DNA of 64,000 bases from Maritimibacter alkaliphilus (GTDB taxonomy: Bacteria; Pseudomonadota; Alphaproteobacteria; Rhodobacterales; Rhodobacteraceae): the NCBI RefSeq assembly GCF_019801605.1, contig NZ_JAHVIT010000001.1, positions 496,001 through 560,000 of the forward strand. Reading direction: 5' to 3'. Position numbers and translations under genes: made by a program. The notes below the pieces were generated by a model that saw only the letters and a program-made list of their open reading frames with translations, was not told the DNA's origin and made no database searches. Below, piece by piece: positions 8,624-18,325 of this stretch (positions are counted from its first letter, which is position 1; each line of letters opens with the position of its first letter).

Positions 8624-8642
8624 AATTTAAGGGAGGACATCA

Positions 8643-9419
8643 ATGGATTACGAGACGATCACGCTGACCGTGACGGATGGGGTCGCCGTGGTGCGGCTGA
8701 ACCGGCCGGAGGTGATGAACGCGCTCAACGCGCGGATGCGGGCAGAGATCACCCATGCCTTCGGCGCCGCCGAAAAGCAGGCCCGGGTGGTGGTGCTGAC
8801 GGCCTCGGGCCGGGCCTTCTGCTCTGGTCAGGACCTGTCCGACAGCTCCGACATCGCGAACCCGGATCTGGAGCGCACCCTGCGCGACGAATACGCGCCG
8901 ATGCTGCGGGCGATCGCCAATTGCGCCGTGCCGACCATCGCGGCCGTGAACGGGGCAGCCGCCGGGGCGGGGGCGAACCTCGCGCTTTGCGCCGACGTCG
9001 TCATCGCGACCGAAAGCGCCTACTTCATGCAGGCCTTCACCCGGATCGGGCTGATCCCCGACGCGGGCGGCACCTACTGGATGCCGCGCTCCATGGGCGG
9101 GCCCAAGGCCATGGGGGCCGCGCTTTTCGCCGAGAAGATCAGCGCGCAACAGGCCGACGCCTGGGGCATGATCTGGGAAAGCGTCGCCGATGAGACCTTC
9201 GAGGCCCAGTGGCAGGCGCGCGCCGCCCACCTCGCGCAGGGGCCGACGCTGGCCTACGGCTTCGTGAAACAGGCGATCCGCGAGAACTGGGGCCATGATC
9301 TGGAGGCGCAGATCGCGCTGGAGGGCAAGCTGCAGGGCAGCGCCGGCAAGAGCCGTGACTTCAAGGAGGGCGTGGTGGCCTTCCTCGAAAAGCGCCCCGC
9401 CAAGTTCGAGGGCCGCTGA
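8643..9419 (+). CDS. Enoyl-CoA hydratase/isomerase family protein (PaaG-like)
   Basis: A 258-residue crotonase-fold cytoplasmic enzyme acting on acyl-CoA thioesters. Crotonase signatures: RLNRPEVMNALNARM (18-32), the first oxyanion-hole region ASGRAFCSGQDL (about 56-67), the second, AAVNGAAAGAGANLAL (about 99-114), then GLIPDAGGTYWMPR. Asp rather than Glu in the GLIPDAGG segment resembles PaaG-type ring-epoxide isomerases more than classical hydratases. GGGAGGAC lies 5 bp before the ATG. A solid terminator follows at 9455. No beta-oxidation neighbours are present, so the substrate stays open. Confidence 0.8.
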   Translation: MDYETITLTVTDGVAVVRLNRPEVMNALNARMRAEITHAFGAAEKQARVVVLTASGRAFCSGQDLSDSSDIANPDLERTLRDEYAPMLRAIANCAVPTIAAVNGAAAGAGANLALCADVVIATESAYFMQAFTRIGLIPDAGGTYWMPRSMGGPKAMGAALFAEKISAQQADAWGMIWESVADETFEAQWQARAAHLAQGPTLAYGFVKQAIRENWGHDLEAQIALEGKLQGSAGKSRDFKEGVVAFLEKRPAKFEGR

Positions 9420-9454
9420 GGCGCGGCGTCGAGGCCCCGTAGAAGGATCAGGAG

Positions 9455-9488
9455 CGCCCCCGCCACCGGCCGGGGGCGTTTGTCGTTT
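9455..9488 (+). terminator. Intrinsic terminator after the enoyl-CoA hydratase gene
   Basis: CGCCCCCG (9455-9462) and CGGGGGCG (9471-9478) form a perfect stem with an 8-base loop, followed by TTTGTCGTTT. Confidence 0.8.
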
Positions 9489-9571
9489 CAGGGCCCGGGG
9501 CGGGCTGAAGCCGAACACAGGCCGAACATAGGCTGGGGACAGGCCGGGGACAGGCCCGGACCCGGGCGGGG

Positions 9572-9997
9572 TCAGGAGGAAGGTTCGAACCGCAGGATGC
9601 CTGCGACGCGCGGCCCGCCGGTGCCGTCCGAGGGGTGCGAGACCCCGTCCATCACCGGCACCTCGGCGAAGTCGAAGGGGCTGACGCCCTCCAGCACGGC
9701 GACATTGATCCCGAACTGATGCGGGTTCGAGCGGCGCTGGTGATGGGTGTAGATCCCGCAGGTCTTGCAGAAATGGTGCTTCGCCGTGCCGGTGTTGAAC
9801 TGGTAGAGCGCGAGATTGTCCGCGCCGGCGAGGATCTCGATATCCTCCAGCCGGGCCGAGACGGCGATGGCCCCCCGCATCCGGCAGTAGGAGCAGGTGC
9901 AGCGCCGGGCGCTGTCAAAGCCGCTTTCCAGCCGCACCCGGAAGCGGACCGTGCCGCAGTGACAGGCCGCCGCCTGCCAGGGTCTGTTGTCGCTCAT
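9572..9997 (-). CDS. GFA-family (Mis12/CENP-V zinc fold) protein
   Basis: A 141-residue zinc-fold protein of the family named after glutathione-dependent formaldehyde-activating enzyme. The ligands are all visible: CHCG at residues 12-15, CTCSYC at 33-38, and the FCKTCGIYTHH block in the second half. Most members have no proven formaldehyde role, so no reaction is claimed. GGAGGG lies upstream of the ATG. It lies downstream of gltA on the same strand, but the terminator at 10125-10149 separates them. Confidence 0.8.
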   Translation of the reverse strand: MSDNRPWQAAACHCGTVRFRVRLESGFDSARRCTCSYCRMRGAIAVSARLEDIEILAGADNLALYQFNTGTAKHHFCKTCGIYTHHQRRSNPHQFGINVAVLEGVSPFDFAEVPVMDGVSHPSDGTGGPRVAGILRFEPSS

Positions 9998-10124
9998 GCC
10001 GGGCCCTCCGTGCCTTTGATGACGTGACGGTAGGGCGGGGCGCGGGGCGCCGCAACGGGGTTGGACCGGGGCGTGAAGGACCGCGGCGTGCAGGACAGGG
10101 GCAGTGCTGTGCCGGGCTAACGAA

Positions 10125-10149
10125 AAAGCGCCCCGCAGGGGGGCGCTTT
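10125..10149 (-). terminator. Intrinsic terminator of gltA
   Basis: AAAGCGCCCC (10125-10134) pairs with GGGGCGCTTT (10140-10149) around a 5-base loop. Read on the minus strand the stem ends in five T residues. It lies 43 bp after the gltA stop. Confidence 0.85.
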
Positions 10150-10192
10150 CCGATCTCGTTCAGGGGCTGGCCGGAGCCAGCCTTCGGGCCGC

Positions 10193-11488
<1,296 letters not shown>

Positions 11489-11511
11489 GTACTTCCCTTC
11501 CTCTAATCCCG

Positions 11512-11536
11512 CATGCCCCGGGGGAAAAGGGGCATG
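11512..11536 (-). promoter_or_regulatory. Hairpin between gltX and gltA
   Basis: CATGCCCC (11512-11519) and GGGGCATG (11529-11536) form a perfect 8-bp stem with a 9-base loop. On the minus strand this lies after the gltX stop and in the gltA leader, 24 bp before the gltA ATG. No T-run follows. It could be a weak gltX terminator or a leader structure of gltA. Confidence 0.45.
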
Positions 11537-11569
11537 ACCCGCAATAATGGCCGCTACCTTGCGACAGGG

Positions 11570-12982
11570 TTAATCCTGTCCTCCCTTCGCGGCGTCGGTC
11601 AGCCGGGCGAGGGTTTCCTCCTGCCCGAGGACCATCATCATATCGAACACGCTGGGGGTAGCGGCCCGGCCCGCGAGGGCGGCGCGCATGGGCCCGGCCA
11701 TCTTGCCGAACTTGATGTCGTGCGCAGCGGCGAAGTCGTTCGCAGCTGCCTCCAGTGCGTCCCGCGTCCAGCTAGCACTTTGCAGGTGCGGCGTCAATTC
11801 CGACAGCAGTGTCCGCCCCTCTGCATCCAGTTGTTTTGCGGCCTTTTCTTCCGGTTCGATCGGCCTAGTTGACAGTGCAAAGTATGCCTTTTCAAGGAGT
11901 TCCGGATAGGTCTTGGCCCGCTCTTTGAGGACCGGCATCGCGGCTCCGAGACGCTCCAGATGGACCCCTTCGGGCACCGGTTGACCGGTCGCGACAAGGA
12001 ATTCCTGCACCTCGTGCAGCAGCGCAGCATCTTCCGTCGCGGCAATGTGATGACCGCAGAGATTTTCGAGTTTCTTGAAGTCGAACCGCGCCGGGGACTT
12101 GCCGATGCCATCGAGGTCGAACCACGCCTGCGCCTGCGAGTCGGTAAACACCTCGTCGTCGCCGTGGCTCCAGCCGAGACGGGCGAGGTAGTTGCGCATC
12201 CCCGAAGCCGGGTAGCCCATCTGCTGGTATTCCTCGACGCCGAGCGCGCCGTGCCGCTTCGACAGCTTCTTGCCGTCCGGCCCGTGGATCAGCGGGATAT
12301 GCGCATAGGTCGGAAGGTCCCAGCCCATGGCGGTGTAGATCATCATCTGCCGCGCGGCATTGTTCAGGTGGTCGTCGCCCCGGATCACGTGGGTGACGCC
12401 CATGTCGTAGTCGTCCACCACCACGGCCAGCATGTAGACCGGCGTGCTGTCCGAGCGCAGCAGCACCATGTCGTCGAGCTGGTCATTGCGGATCGTCACG
12501 TCGCCCTGCACCTTGTCGGCGATCACCGTGGCGCCCTCGCGCGGGGCCTTCAGGCGCACCACGTAGGGCGCGTCGGGGTAGGTCTCGGGATCGGCATCGC
12601 GCCACGGGCTGCGGTAGAGGGTCGAACGGCCCTCGGCCTTGGCGGCCTCGCGGAAGGCCTGGATTTCCTCCTGCGTGGCAAAGCACTTGTAGGCGTGGCC
12701 GGCCTCCAGCATCTGCAGCGCCACCTCGCGGTGACGGTCGGCGCGCGCGAACTGGCTGACCGCCTCGCCGTCATGGTCGAGGCCGAGCCACTCGAGGCCC
12801 TTGAGGATCGCGGCGGTCGCCTCGGGGGTCGAGCGTTCGCGGTCGGTGTCCTCGATGCGCAGCAGGAAGGTGCCACCGTGGCCCCGGGCATAGAGCCAGT
12901 TGAAGAGCGCCGTCCGGGCACCGCCGATGTGCAGGAAACCGGTGGGCGAGGGGGCGAAGCGGGTCACGACGGGTGCGGACAT
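11570..12982 (-). CDS. gltX: Glutamyl-tRNA synthetase
   Basis: A 470-residue class I aminoacyl-tRNA synthetase charging tRNA-Glu (and often tRNA-Gln in bacteria lacking GlnRS). The HIGH region is [19 protein letters not shown] at residues 8-26, the nucleotide-binding loop is [15 protein letters not shown] (KLSKR variant), and [10 protein letters not shown] follows the first block. Length is normal. Alphaproteobacteria often carry two gltX copies, one of which may charge tRNA-Gln; a single copy in the window cannot show which this is. It starts divergently from comEC, 78 bp apart. Confidence 0.96.
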   Translation of the reverse strand: MSAPVVTRFAPSPTGFLHIGGARTALFNWLYARGHGGTFLLRIEDTDRERSTPEATAAILKGLEWLGLDHDGEAVSQFARADRHREVALQMLEAGHAYKCFATQEEIQAFREAAKAEGRSTLYRSPWRDADPETYPDAPYVVRLKAPREGATVIADKVQGDVTIRNDQLDDMVLLRSDSTPVYMLAVVVDDYDMGVTHVIRGDDHLNNAARQMMIYTAMGWDLPTYAHIPLIHGPDGKKLSKRHGALGVEEYQQMGYPASGMRNYLARLGWSHGDDEVFTDSQAQAWFDLDGIGKSPARFDFKKLENLCGHHIAATEDAALLHEVQEFLVATGQPVPEGVHLERLGAAMPVLKERAKTYPELLEKAYFALSTRPIEPEEKAAKQLDAEGRTLLSELTPHLQSASWTRDALEAAANDFAAAHDIKFGKMAGPMRAALAGRAATPSVFDMMMVLGQEETLARLTDAAKGGQD

Positions 12983-13060
12983 CGGGGCGAATTAACCTCT
13001 CGGTAACCAACGGGGTCTAGCGTTCGGGGCCTGTCTATCGGCGCGGCGGAGGGGTGACAA

Positions 13061-15286
13061 GTGCCCGGGACGCGAGGCGGGAATCGCAGGCTGTCAGGGG
13101 CGCGTCCGGTGCGGGGCGCGGCCGTGGCGCCGACGCCCGCCGCCGAGGCGGACGAGGGGCAACCGGGGCGCGGCACGACGGGGCGCCCCGGGGCGGAGCA
13201 TCAGCGCCGGGCAGGGGCCGTGCGCTGGCTCCGCCGGCCCGTAGAAGGGGGCGCGCGCTGCCTGCTGGAACAGCGCGGCCATCTGTTCCCCTGGGCGCCG
13301 GTCTGTGTCGCGGCGGGGATCGGCTGCTACTTCGGCCTGCCAGTCGAGCCGCCGGTCGAGGCGCTCGCCATGCTTGGCCTCGCCTGCCTCGCAGGCCTGC
13401 TTCTGGCGCTGCGGCTGGAAGGGTCTCATCGTCATATCGCCTTTGCCCCGCTGGCCTGGGCCCTGGTTCTCTTCACAGGTGGGCTTGGCTGGGCCGGGGT
13501 GCGGGCGCATCTGGTGGCCGCGCCGGTGCTGGAGGCCCGAACCTACGGGCCGGTGCAGGGGCGCATCGTGGCCATGGATCGCTCTGCCTCCGACGCGCTG
13601 CGGCTGGAACTGGACCGGGTCATCCTTGCCGGGCGCGGTCAGGACCGGACGCCGGAGCGGGTCCGCATCGCCCTGCATGGCCAGCAGGACGGTCCCCGGA
13701 TGCACCCGGGCGCGACGGTCCTCGCCACGGCGCATCTTGCGCCGCCCGGCGGCCCGGTGGAGCCCGGCGGCTTCGACTTCCGCCGTCATGCCTGGTTCGC
13801 GGGGCTGGGGGGGCTCGGCTACACCCGCGTGCCGGTGGTGACCCTGCTGCCGCCCGAGCCGCGCGCGCTGCGGGTTTTCCGCTGGCGCATGGCCATCGCG
13901 GATCATGTCCGTGCGACGATCCCGGGCGAGGCCGGGGCCTTCGCCGCCGCCGTCACCACGGGGGACCGCTCCGGCATCGGGCAGGAGACGCTGGAGGCGC
14001 TCCGCCGCAGCAACCTCGCCCATCTGCTCGCGATCTCGGGGCTGCACATGGGGCTGCTGGCGGGGGTGGTCTTCGCCGGGCTCCGGCTGGCGCTCGCTCT
14101 CGTGCCTTGGGTGGCGCTGCGCTGGCCCTGCCGCTCCATCGCGGCGGTGGGGGCGCTTGCGGCGGCGGCGGTCTACCTCGCGCTCTCGGGCGGCAACGTG
14201 GCGACGGAACGTGCCTTCATCATGGTCGCGGTGGCCCTCGTGGCGCTGCTCTTCGATCGCCGGGCGCTCAGCCTGCGGGCGGTGGCGCTTGCGGCGCTCA
14301 TCGTCCTGACCCTGCGGCCCGAGGCGCTTCTGGGCCCCGGCTTCCAGATGTCCTTCGCCGCCACCGTGGCGCTCGTCGCGGTCTTCGCACTGCTGCGGGG
14401 ACGGGACAGCCCGCTGCCGCGATGGACCCGCCCGGTGGTGGCGCTGGTGATCTCCTCCGCCGTGGCGGGCGCGGCGACCGGGCCGGTGGGCGCGGCGCAT
14501 TTCAACCAGATGGCGCTCTACGGGCTGCCGGCGAACCTGCTGTCGGTGCCGGTCATGGGGCTGCTGGTGGTGCCCTCCGCCGTGGTGGCCGCCCTGCTGA
14601 CGCCGCTCGGGCTCGAGGCGCTGCCGCTCTGGTGCATGGGGCAGGGGCTCGACTGGATTCTCCTCGTCGCGCGGGAGGTCAGTACCCGCCCCGGTGCGGT
14701 CGCGGGCGTGGTCACGCCGCCGCCCGCCGTGCTGCCGCTGCTGGCGCTCGGCGGGCTGATGCTGGCGCTCTGGCAGGGGCGCGGCCGGCTGGCGGGGCTG
14801 GGGCCGGTCTGCGTGGCGCTCTGGCTCTGGTCCGGGGCGGAGCGCCCGCTGCTTCTGGTGGAGGCGGAGGGCCGTCTGGTCGGGCTCATGACCGCCGAAG
14901 GCCGGGCGCTCAGCCGCGATCGCGCGGCCGGCTTCGCCGCCGGGGTCTGGCTGGAGAATGACGGTGACCTGTCATCGCAGCGCGAGGCGGCGGCGCGGTG
15001 GCGGGACCCGCGCCTGCCGGACGGGCGACTGATCCGCCATGTCACCGGCAAGGCTACGGTCGCGGGGCTGCGCTGCACGGCGGGCGAGATCGTCGTGGTG
15101 AACGCCAAGCCGCCGCCGGGGCTGCCCTGTGACACGCTGGACCCCGCCGCCTTGCGGCGCGGGGCCCTGCTGTATCGCGATGGCCGGTGGATCGGCGCTG
15201 ATGATGGCGCGGACGAAAGAGCGGCGCGGCTCTGGACGCCCCGTCGCCGTCAGCCCCGTCGCCGTCAGCCCCGTCGCCGTCAATAG
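13061..15286 (+). CDS. comEC: ComEC/Rec2-family DNA-uptake channel protein
   Basis: A 741-residue inner-membrane protein of the ComEC family, the channel for single-stranded DNA in natural transformation. An N-terminal soluble region is followed by the DUF4131 part and the competence domain: AITTGDR-like [54 protein letters not shown] and [16 protein letters not shown]. No metallo-beta-lactamase domain is seen at the C-terminus. The GTG at 13061 is preceded by GGAGGGG at good spacing; a GTG at 13054 is out of frame. The last 15 residues are three copies of PRRRQ coded by a 15-bp tandem repeat. The stop overlaps the convergent lexA by 7 bp. Confidence 0.88.
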   Translation: MPGTRGGNRRLSGARPVRGAAVAPTPAAEADEGQPGRGTTGRPGAEHQRRAGAVRWLRRPVEGGARCLLEQRGHLFPWAPVCVAAGIGCYFGLPVEPPVEALAMLGLACLAGLLLALRLEGSHRHIAFAPLAWALVLFTGGLGWAGVRAHLVAAPVLEARTYGPVQGRIVAMDRSASDALRLELDRVILAGRGQDRTPERVRIALHGQQDGPRMHPGATVLATAHLAPPGGPVEPGGFDFRRHAWFAGLGGLGYTRVPVVTLLPPEPRALRVFRWRMAIADHVRATIPGEAGAFAAAVTTGDRSGIGQETLEALRRSNLAHLLAISGLHMGLLAGVVFAGLRLALALVPWVALRWPCRSIAAVGALAAAAVYLALSGGNVATERAFIMVAVALVALLFDRRALSLRAVALAALIVLTLRPEALLGPGFQMSFAATVALVAVFALLRGRDSPLPRWTRPVVALVISSAVAGAATGPVGAAHFNQMALYGLPANLLSVPVMGLLVVPSAVVAALLTPLGLEALPLWCMGQGLDWILLVAREVSTRPGAVAGVVTPPPAVLPLLALGGLMLALWQGRGRLAGLGPVCVALWLWSGAERPLLLVEAEGRLVGLMTAEGRALSRDRAAGFAAGVWLENDGDLSSQREAAARWRDPRLPDGRLIRHVTGKATVAGLRCTAGEIVVVNAKPPPGLPCDTLDPAALRRGALLYRDGRWIGADDGADERAARLWTPRRRQPRRRQPRRRQ
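15239..15282 (+). repeat. Three tandem 15-bp repeats at the comEC/lexA overlap
   Basis: The unit CCCCGTCGCCGTCAG occurs at 15239-15253 and 15254-15268 perfectly, and the third copy (15269-15282) is complete except for its last base. In comEC it codes PRRRQ repeated. The third copy includes the lexA stop codon (15280-15282 on the minus strand). Confidence 0.9.
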
Positions 15287-15987
15287 GTGCGGATCAGCCC
15301 GACGAGGCGGCCCTGCACCTTCACCGCATCCGGGCGCAGGATGCGCGGCGGATAGGCCGGGTTCGCGGCCACCAGCTCCACCATGCCGTTGCGGCGGTAG
15401 AGCCGTTTCAGCGTCGCCTCCTGCCCCTCGACGAGGGCCACGCAGATGTCGCCGTCATTGACCGAGGGCGTTTCGCGGATCACCACCACGTCGCCGTCGT
15501 TGATCCCGTCCTCGATCATCGAGTCGCCGCGGACCTCCAGCGCGTAGTGCTCGCCCCGGCCCGAGAGCATGGAGCCCGGCACCGCCACGTGATGCGACAC
15601 TTCCGAGATCGCCTCGATCGGGACACCGGCGGCGATCCGACCCATGACGGGCAATTCCATCGCGTGGATCGGCTCGACCGGCTGGACATTCGCGGGACGC
15701 GGCGCGGCCGCCTGTGCGCCGCCCTCGATCACCTGCGGGGTGAAGCCCGTCTCGGGGGGGCTGTCGGCGAGGGCCTCGGGCAGTTTGACGATCTCGATCG
15801 CGCGGGCCCGGTGCGCCAGCCGGCGGATGAAGCCGCGTTCCTCAAGCGCCGTGATCAGCCGGTGAATGCCCGACTTGGAGCGCAGGTCCAGCGCCTCCTT
15901 CATCTCGTCGAAGGAGGGCGGCACGCCGTCACGCTGCACCCGTTTGTGGATGAATTCCAGCAGGTCGAGCTGTTTCTTGGTGAGCAT
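15280..15987 (-). CDS. lexA: LexA repressor, SOS response
   Basis: A 235-residue transcriptional repressor that cleaves itself when RecA filaments form. The winged helix-turn-helix covers 1-65 ([20 protein letters not shown]). The cleavage site Ala120-Gly121 is in [11 protein letters not shown], and the catalytic pair is Ser156 ([10 protein letters not shown]) and Lys194 (ATLKRLYR). A linker of about 50 residues between domains is normal for alphaproteobacteria. Its own promoter holds the operator at 16021. It is convergent with comEC with a 7-bp overlap. Confidence 0.97.
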   Translation of the reverse strand: MLTKKQLDLLEFIHKRVQRDGVPPSFDEMKEALDLRSKSGIHRLITALEERGFIRRLAHRARAIEIVKLPEALADSPPETGFTPQVIEGGAQAAAPRPANVQPVEPIHAMELPVMGRIAAGVPIEAISEVSHHVAVPGSMLSGRGEHYALEVRGDSMIEDGINDGDVVVIRETPSVNDGDICVALVEGQEATLKRLYRRNGMVELVAANPAYPPRILRPDAVKVQGRLVGLIRTY

Positions 15988-16020
15988 CTCTCGCCCTCGT
16001 ACGCGGTTTCGTTCCGCTTT

Positions 16021-16035
16021 GTTCTACATCCGTTC
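16021..16035 (-). promoter_or_regulatory. LexA operator (SOS box) in front of lexA
   Basis: GTTC-TACATCC-GTTC matches the alphaproteobacterial SOS box GTTC-N7-GTTC exactly. It lies 34 bp upstream of the lexA ATG. Extra GTTC half-sites at 16011 (6-base spacing) and 16052 (followed by GGTC) may add weaker sites. Autoregulation of lexA is inferred. Confidence 0.82.
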
Positions 16036-16074
16036 CCGTTTTCTGTCAAATGTTCCGATTTTGGTCCCGTTTGC

Positions 16075-16782
16075 TCAACAGGGGCGGCGCGTCACCGCCG
16101 GCAAGGCCACGGCCAGCAGGAGCCCGGCCACGCCGAGGAAGAGCAGCGGCCCCGCCAGGGCATAGCCCCAGGCCCCGATCACCCCGCCGCCGAAGAAGGC
16201 GCCGAGGGTCGCGGCATGGAGGATCAGCCGGCTGGCGGTGGCGCGGGTGGCCGGGTCGCGTCTCGCGCCATGGGGACGCAGCAGGGCGGCGAGTTCCAGC
16301 CCGATGTCCGTGGCGATGCCTGAGACATGGCTCGTGCGGACACGACCGTCGGAAATTCGCGTGGTGGCGGCATTCTGCAGGCCCATGATCGCGCTGAGCC
16401 CGAGCAGCATGAGATGCACCGCCCGGTCGCTGGGCCAGAAGACCTCCATCAGGGCGACGAGGATCAGCAGCGCCGCCTCGAGCAGGATGCTGTAGGCATA
16501 GATGCCCCGGACGCCGCGCCTCTGGCCTTCCTCGATCAGCAGGCCCGAGACGAGCGCCCCGAGGATGAAGGCGAGGAGCAGGGAGAAGAACCACAGCGCC
16601 AGCCACAGGTCGCCGCTGGCCAGCCCCTCGGACATCGAGGAGACATTGCCGGTCATGTTCGCTGAGAAGAAGCCGAGCGCCCGGAACCCCGCCGCGTTCA
16701 CCGCGCCCGCCGCGAGCGAGAGCCAGACGGCAAGCTGCAGGTCGAAGGTGACGGGCCGATCCCGTCCGGCATGGATGAGCAA
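16075..16782 (-). CDS. DUF1275 (YoaK-like) integral membrane protein
   Basis: A 235-residue protein with six or so hydrophobic helices matching the YoaK/DUF1275 family. Visible family blocks: AAGAVNAAGFRALGFFSANMTGN near 25-45, MGLQNAATTRI near 135-145, and SHVSGIATDIG shortly after. Function is unknown; a small-molecule transport role has been suggested for the family. No ATG fits: the TTG at 16782 is used because GGGGAGG lies six bases upstream. It is the next gene upstream of lexA on the same strand, but lexA has its own promoter in the 87-bp gap. Confidence 0.8.
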   Translation of the reverse strand: MLIHAGRDRPVTFDLQLAVWLSLAAGAVNAAGFRALGFFSANMTGNVSSMSEGLASGDLWLALWFFSLLLAFILGALVSGLLIEEGQRRGVRGIYAYSILLEAALLILVALMEVFWPSDRAVHLMLLGLSAIMGLQNAATTRISDGRVRTSHVSGIATDIGLELAALLRPHGARRDPATRATASRLILHAATLGAFFGGGVIGAWGYALAGPLLFLGVAGLLLAVALPAVTRRPC

Positions 16783-16852
16783 GGCGCGCCTCCCCGGGAA
16801 ATCCTGCCGCTACAGTCGGACGGACGCGGCGCAAGGGCAAGGGGGCGGATGG

Positions 16853-16876
16853 GGGGGGGCGACACGTCGCCCCCCC
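16853..16876 (-). terminator. Strong GC hairpin downstream of the LLM oxidoreductase gene
   Basis: GGGGGGGCGAC (16853-16863) and GTCGCCCCCCC (16866-16876) make an 11-bp stem with a tight loop, 21 bp beyond the LLM gene stop. No T-run follows on the minus strand, so it may only stall polymerase or protect the 3' end. The plus-strand arm sits in a run of nine G (16851-16859). Confidence 0.55.
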
Positions 16877-16897
16877 TTGAGGGGCCCTGCGAGGGCC

Positions 16898-17917
16898 TCA
16901 GCGCCAGCCGAGGTCCGGGGCCACGTGGGTCAGGATGCTCTCGATCACGTGGACGTTGTAGGCCACGCCCAGCATGTTCGGCACCGTCAGCAGCAGGGTA
17001 TCGGCCTCGGCGATGGCCTCGTCCTCGCGCAGCTGGTCGATCAGCCGGTCGGGGGTATCGGCATAGCCGCGCCCGAAGATCGAGCGGGTCTTGTCGATGA
17101 AGCCCACCTGGTCCGCGTCCTTGCCGCCCTGGCCGAAGTACATCCGGTCCTTGTCGTTCATCAGCGCGAAGATCGAGCGGCTAACCGAGACGCGCGGCGT
17201 CCGCTCGTGGCCCGCGGCCTTCCAGGCCTCGCGATAGGCGCGGATCTGCTTGGCCTGCTGGATGTGGAACGGCTCGCCGGTCTCGTCATCCTTCAGGGTC
17301 GAGCTCTGCAGGTTCATGCCCATCTCGGCGGCCCAGCGGGCGGTCGCGTCGGAGCCAGCCCCCCACCAGATCCGCTCGCGCAGGCCCTCGGAATGGGGCT
17401 CCACCCGCAGGAGGCCCGGGGGGTTGGGAAACATCGGGCGCGGGTTCGGCTCGGCAAAGCCCTTGCCCTCCAGCTGGCTGAGGAAGATCAGCGCGTGGCG
17501 CCGGGCCATGTCGCTGGCGTCCTGACCCTCTTCAGGGCCATAGCCGAAGTAGCGCCAGCCATCGACCACCTGTTCAGGGCTGCCGCGCGAAATGCCGAGC
17601 TGCAATCGCCCGTTCGCGATCAGGTCCGCCGCGCCCGCGTCCTCGGCCATGTAGAGCGGGTTCTCGTAGCGCATGTCGATGACGCCGGTGCCGAGCTCGA
17701 TCTTCGAGGTCCGCGCGCCCATGGCGGCGAGCAGCGGGAAGGGCGAGGCGAGCTGCCGGGCGAAGTGGTGCACCCGGACATAGGCCCCGTCGAGCCCCAG
17801 CTTCTCGGCCTCGACGGCGAGGTCGATGGACTGGAGGAGCGCATCCTGCGCGGTGCGCACCTGAGAGCCACGGTCCGGTGCCCAGTGGCCGAAGGAAAGG
17901 AAACCGATGGTCTTCAT
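16898..17917 (-). CDS. LLM-class flavin-dependent oxidoreductase (luciferase-like)
   Basis: A 339-residue TIM-barrel protein of the bacterial luciferase-like family using reduced FMN or F420. Visible family segments: MKTIGFLSFGHWA at the start, EKLGLDGAYVRVHHFARQ near 38-55, RTSKIELGTGVIDMRYENP near 70-88, and GRLQLGISRGSPEQV near 107-121. The longer frame begins at 17962, but the ATG at 17917 has GGGAG eight bases upstream and gives the standard N-terminus. Substrate unknown. It stands alone, between a GC hairpin and a G-rich repeat region. Confidence 0.83.
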   Translation of the reverse strand: MKTIGFLSFGHWAPDRGSQVRTAQDALLQSIDLAVEAEKLGLDGAYVRVHHFARQLASPFPLLAAMGARTSKIELGTGVIDMRYENPLYMAEDAGAADLIANGRLQLGISRGSPEQVVDGWRYFGYGPEEGQDASDMARRHALIFLSQLEGKGFAEPNPRPMFPNPPGLLRVEPHSEGLRERIWWGAGSDATARWAAEMGMNLQSSTLKDDETGEPFHIQQAKQIRAYREAWKAAGHERTPRVSVSRSIFALMNDKDRMYFGQGGKDADQVGFIDKTRSIFGRGYADTPDRLIDQLREDEAIAEADTLLLTVPNMLGVAYNVHVIESILTHVAPDLGWR

Positions 17918-17962
17918 GTGGGTGCTCCCGAATGGAAAGAGGCGGCGCGCCGGGGCGGCCAC

Positions 17963-18325
17963 CCAGTTGTGTCTTACCTAGGGAGCCTGTGCCCCCCGCT
18001 GCAAGGGCGGCGGCCGGGGCCCGGGGGCGCAGGCCCTGTGCGCGGGTGCAGGGGTGATGTGCAGAGGCGGTATGCGGAGGGGGGCAGAGCGGGCGCGCAG
18101 CGAGGGGCGGTGCAGGCAGGCAGAGGAGGGGCAGAGTGGGCGCGAAGAGGGGGCAGAGGCGGGAGGAGGGGCGCTCTGTGCGCGGGCGGTCGGGACCGGT
18201 CGCTGCCGGCCGTCATGCCTCGGCGCAGCGGGGCCGCCTGCGTGGCCCGGGCAAGGCGTTCGTCCGGGCCAGATCTATTCCCGGTAGGGGGCCGCTCCGG
18301 ACCAGGCCAGCCCCCTGCCAGGAGG
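17963..18325. repeat. G-rich intergenic stretch with degenerate repeats
   Basis: No gene is supported. GGGGCAGAGCGGGCGCG (18081-18097) recurs as GGGGCAGAGTGGGCGCG (18128-18144) and, shortened, around 18150-18163. The plus strand from 18060 to 18175 is almost free of long A/T stretches and has many runs of three or more G. The stretch separates the start of the LLM gene from the pepT stop, both on the minus strand. Confidence 0.55.

Noticed and set aside
13021-13036. Second SOS box between gltX and comEC
   Set aside because: GTTC-N7-GTCT has a mismatched second half-site and neither neighbour is a usual LexA target.
13054-14961. 635-codon frame starting at GTG 13054
   Set aside because: Gly/Arg/Ala-rich shadow in another frame of comEC; the comEC frame has clear family motifs.
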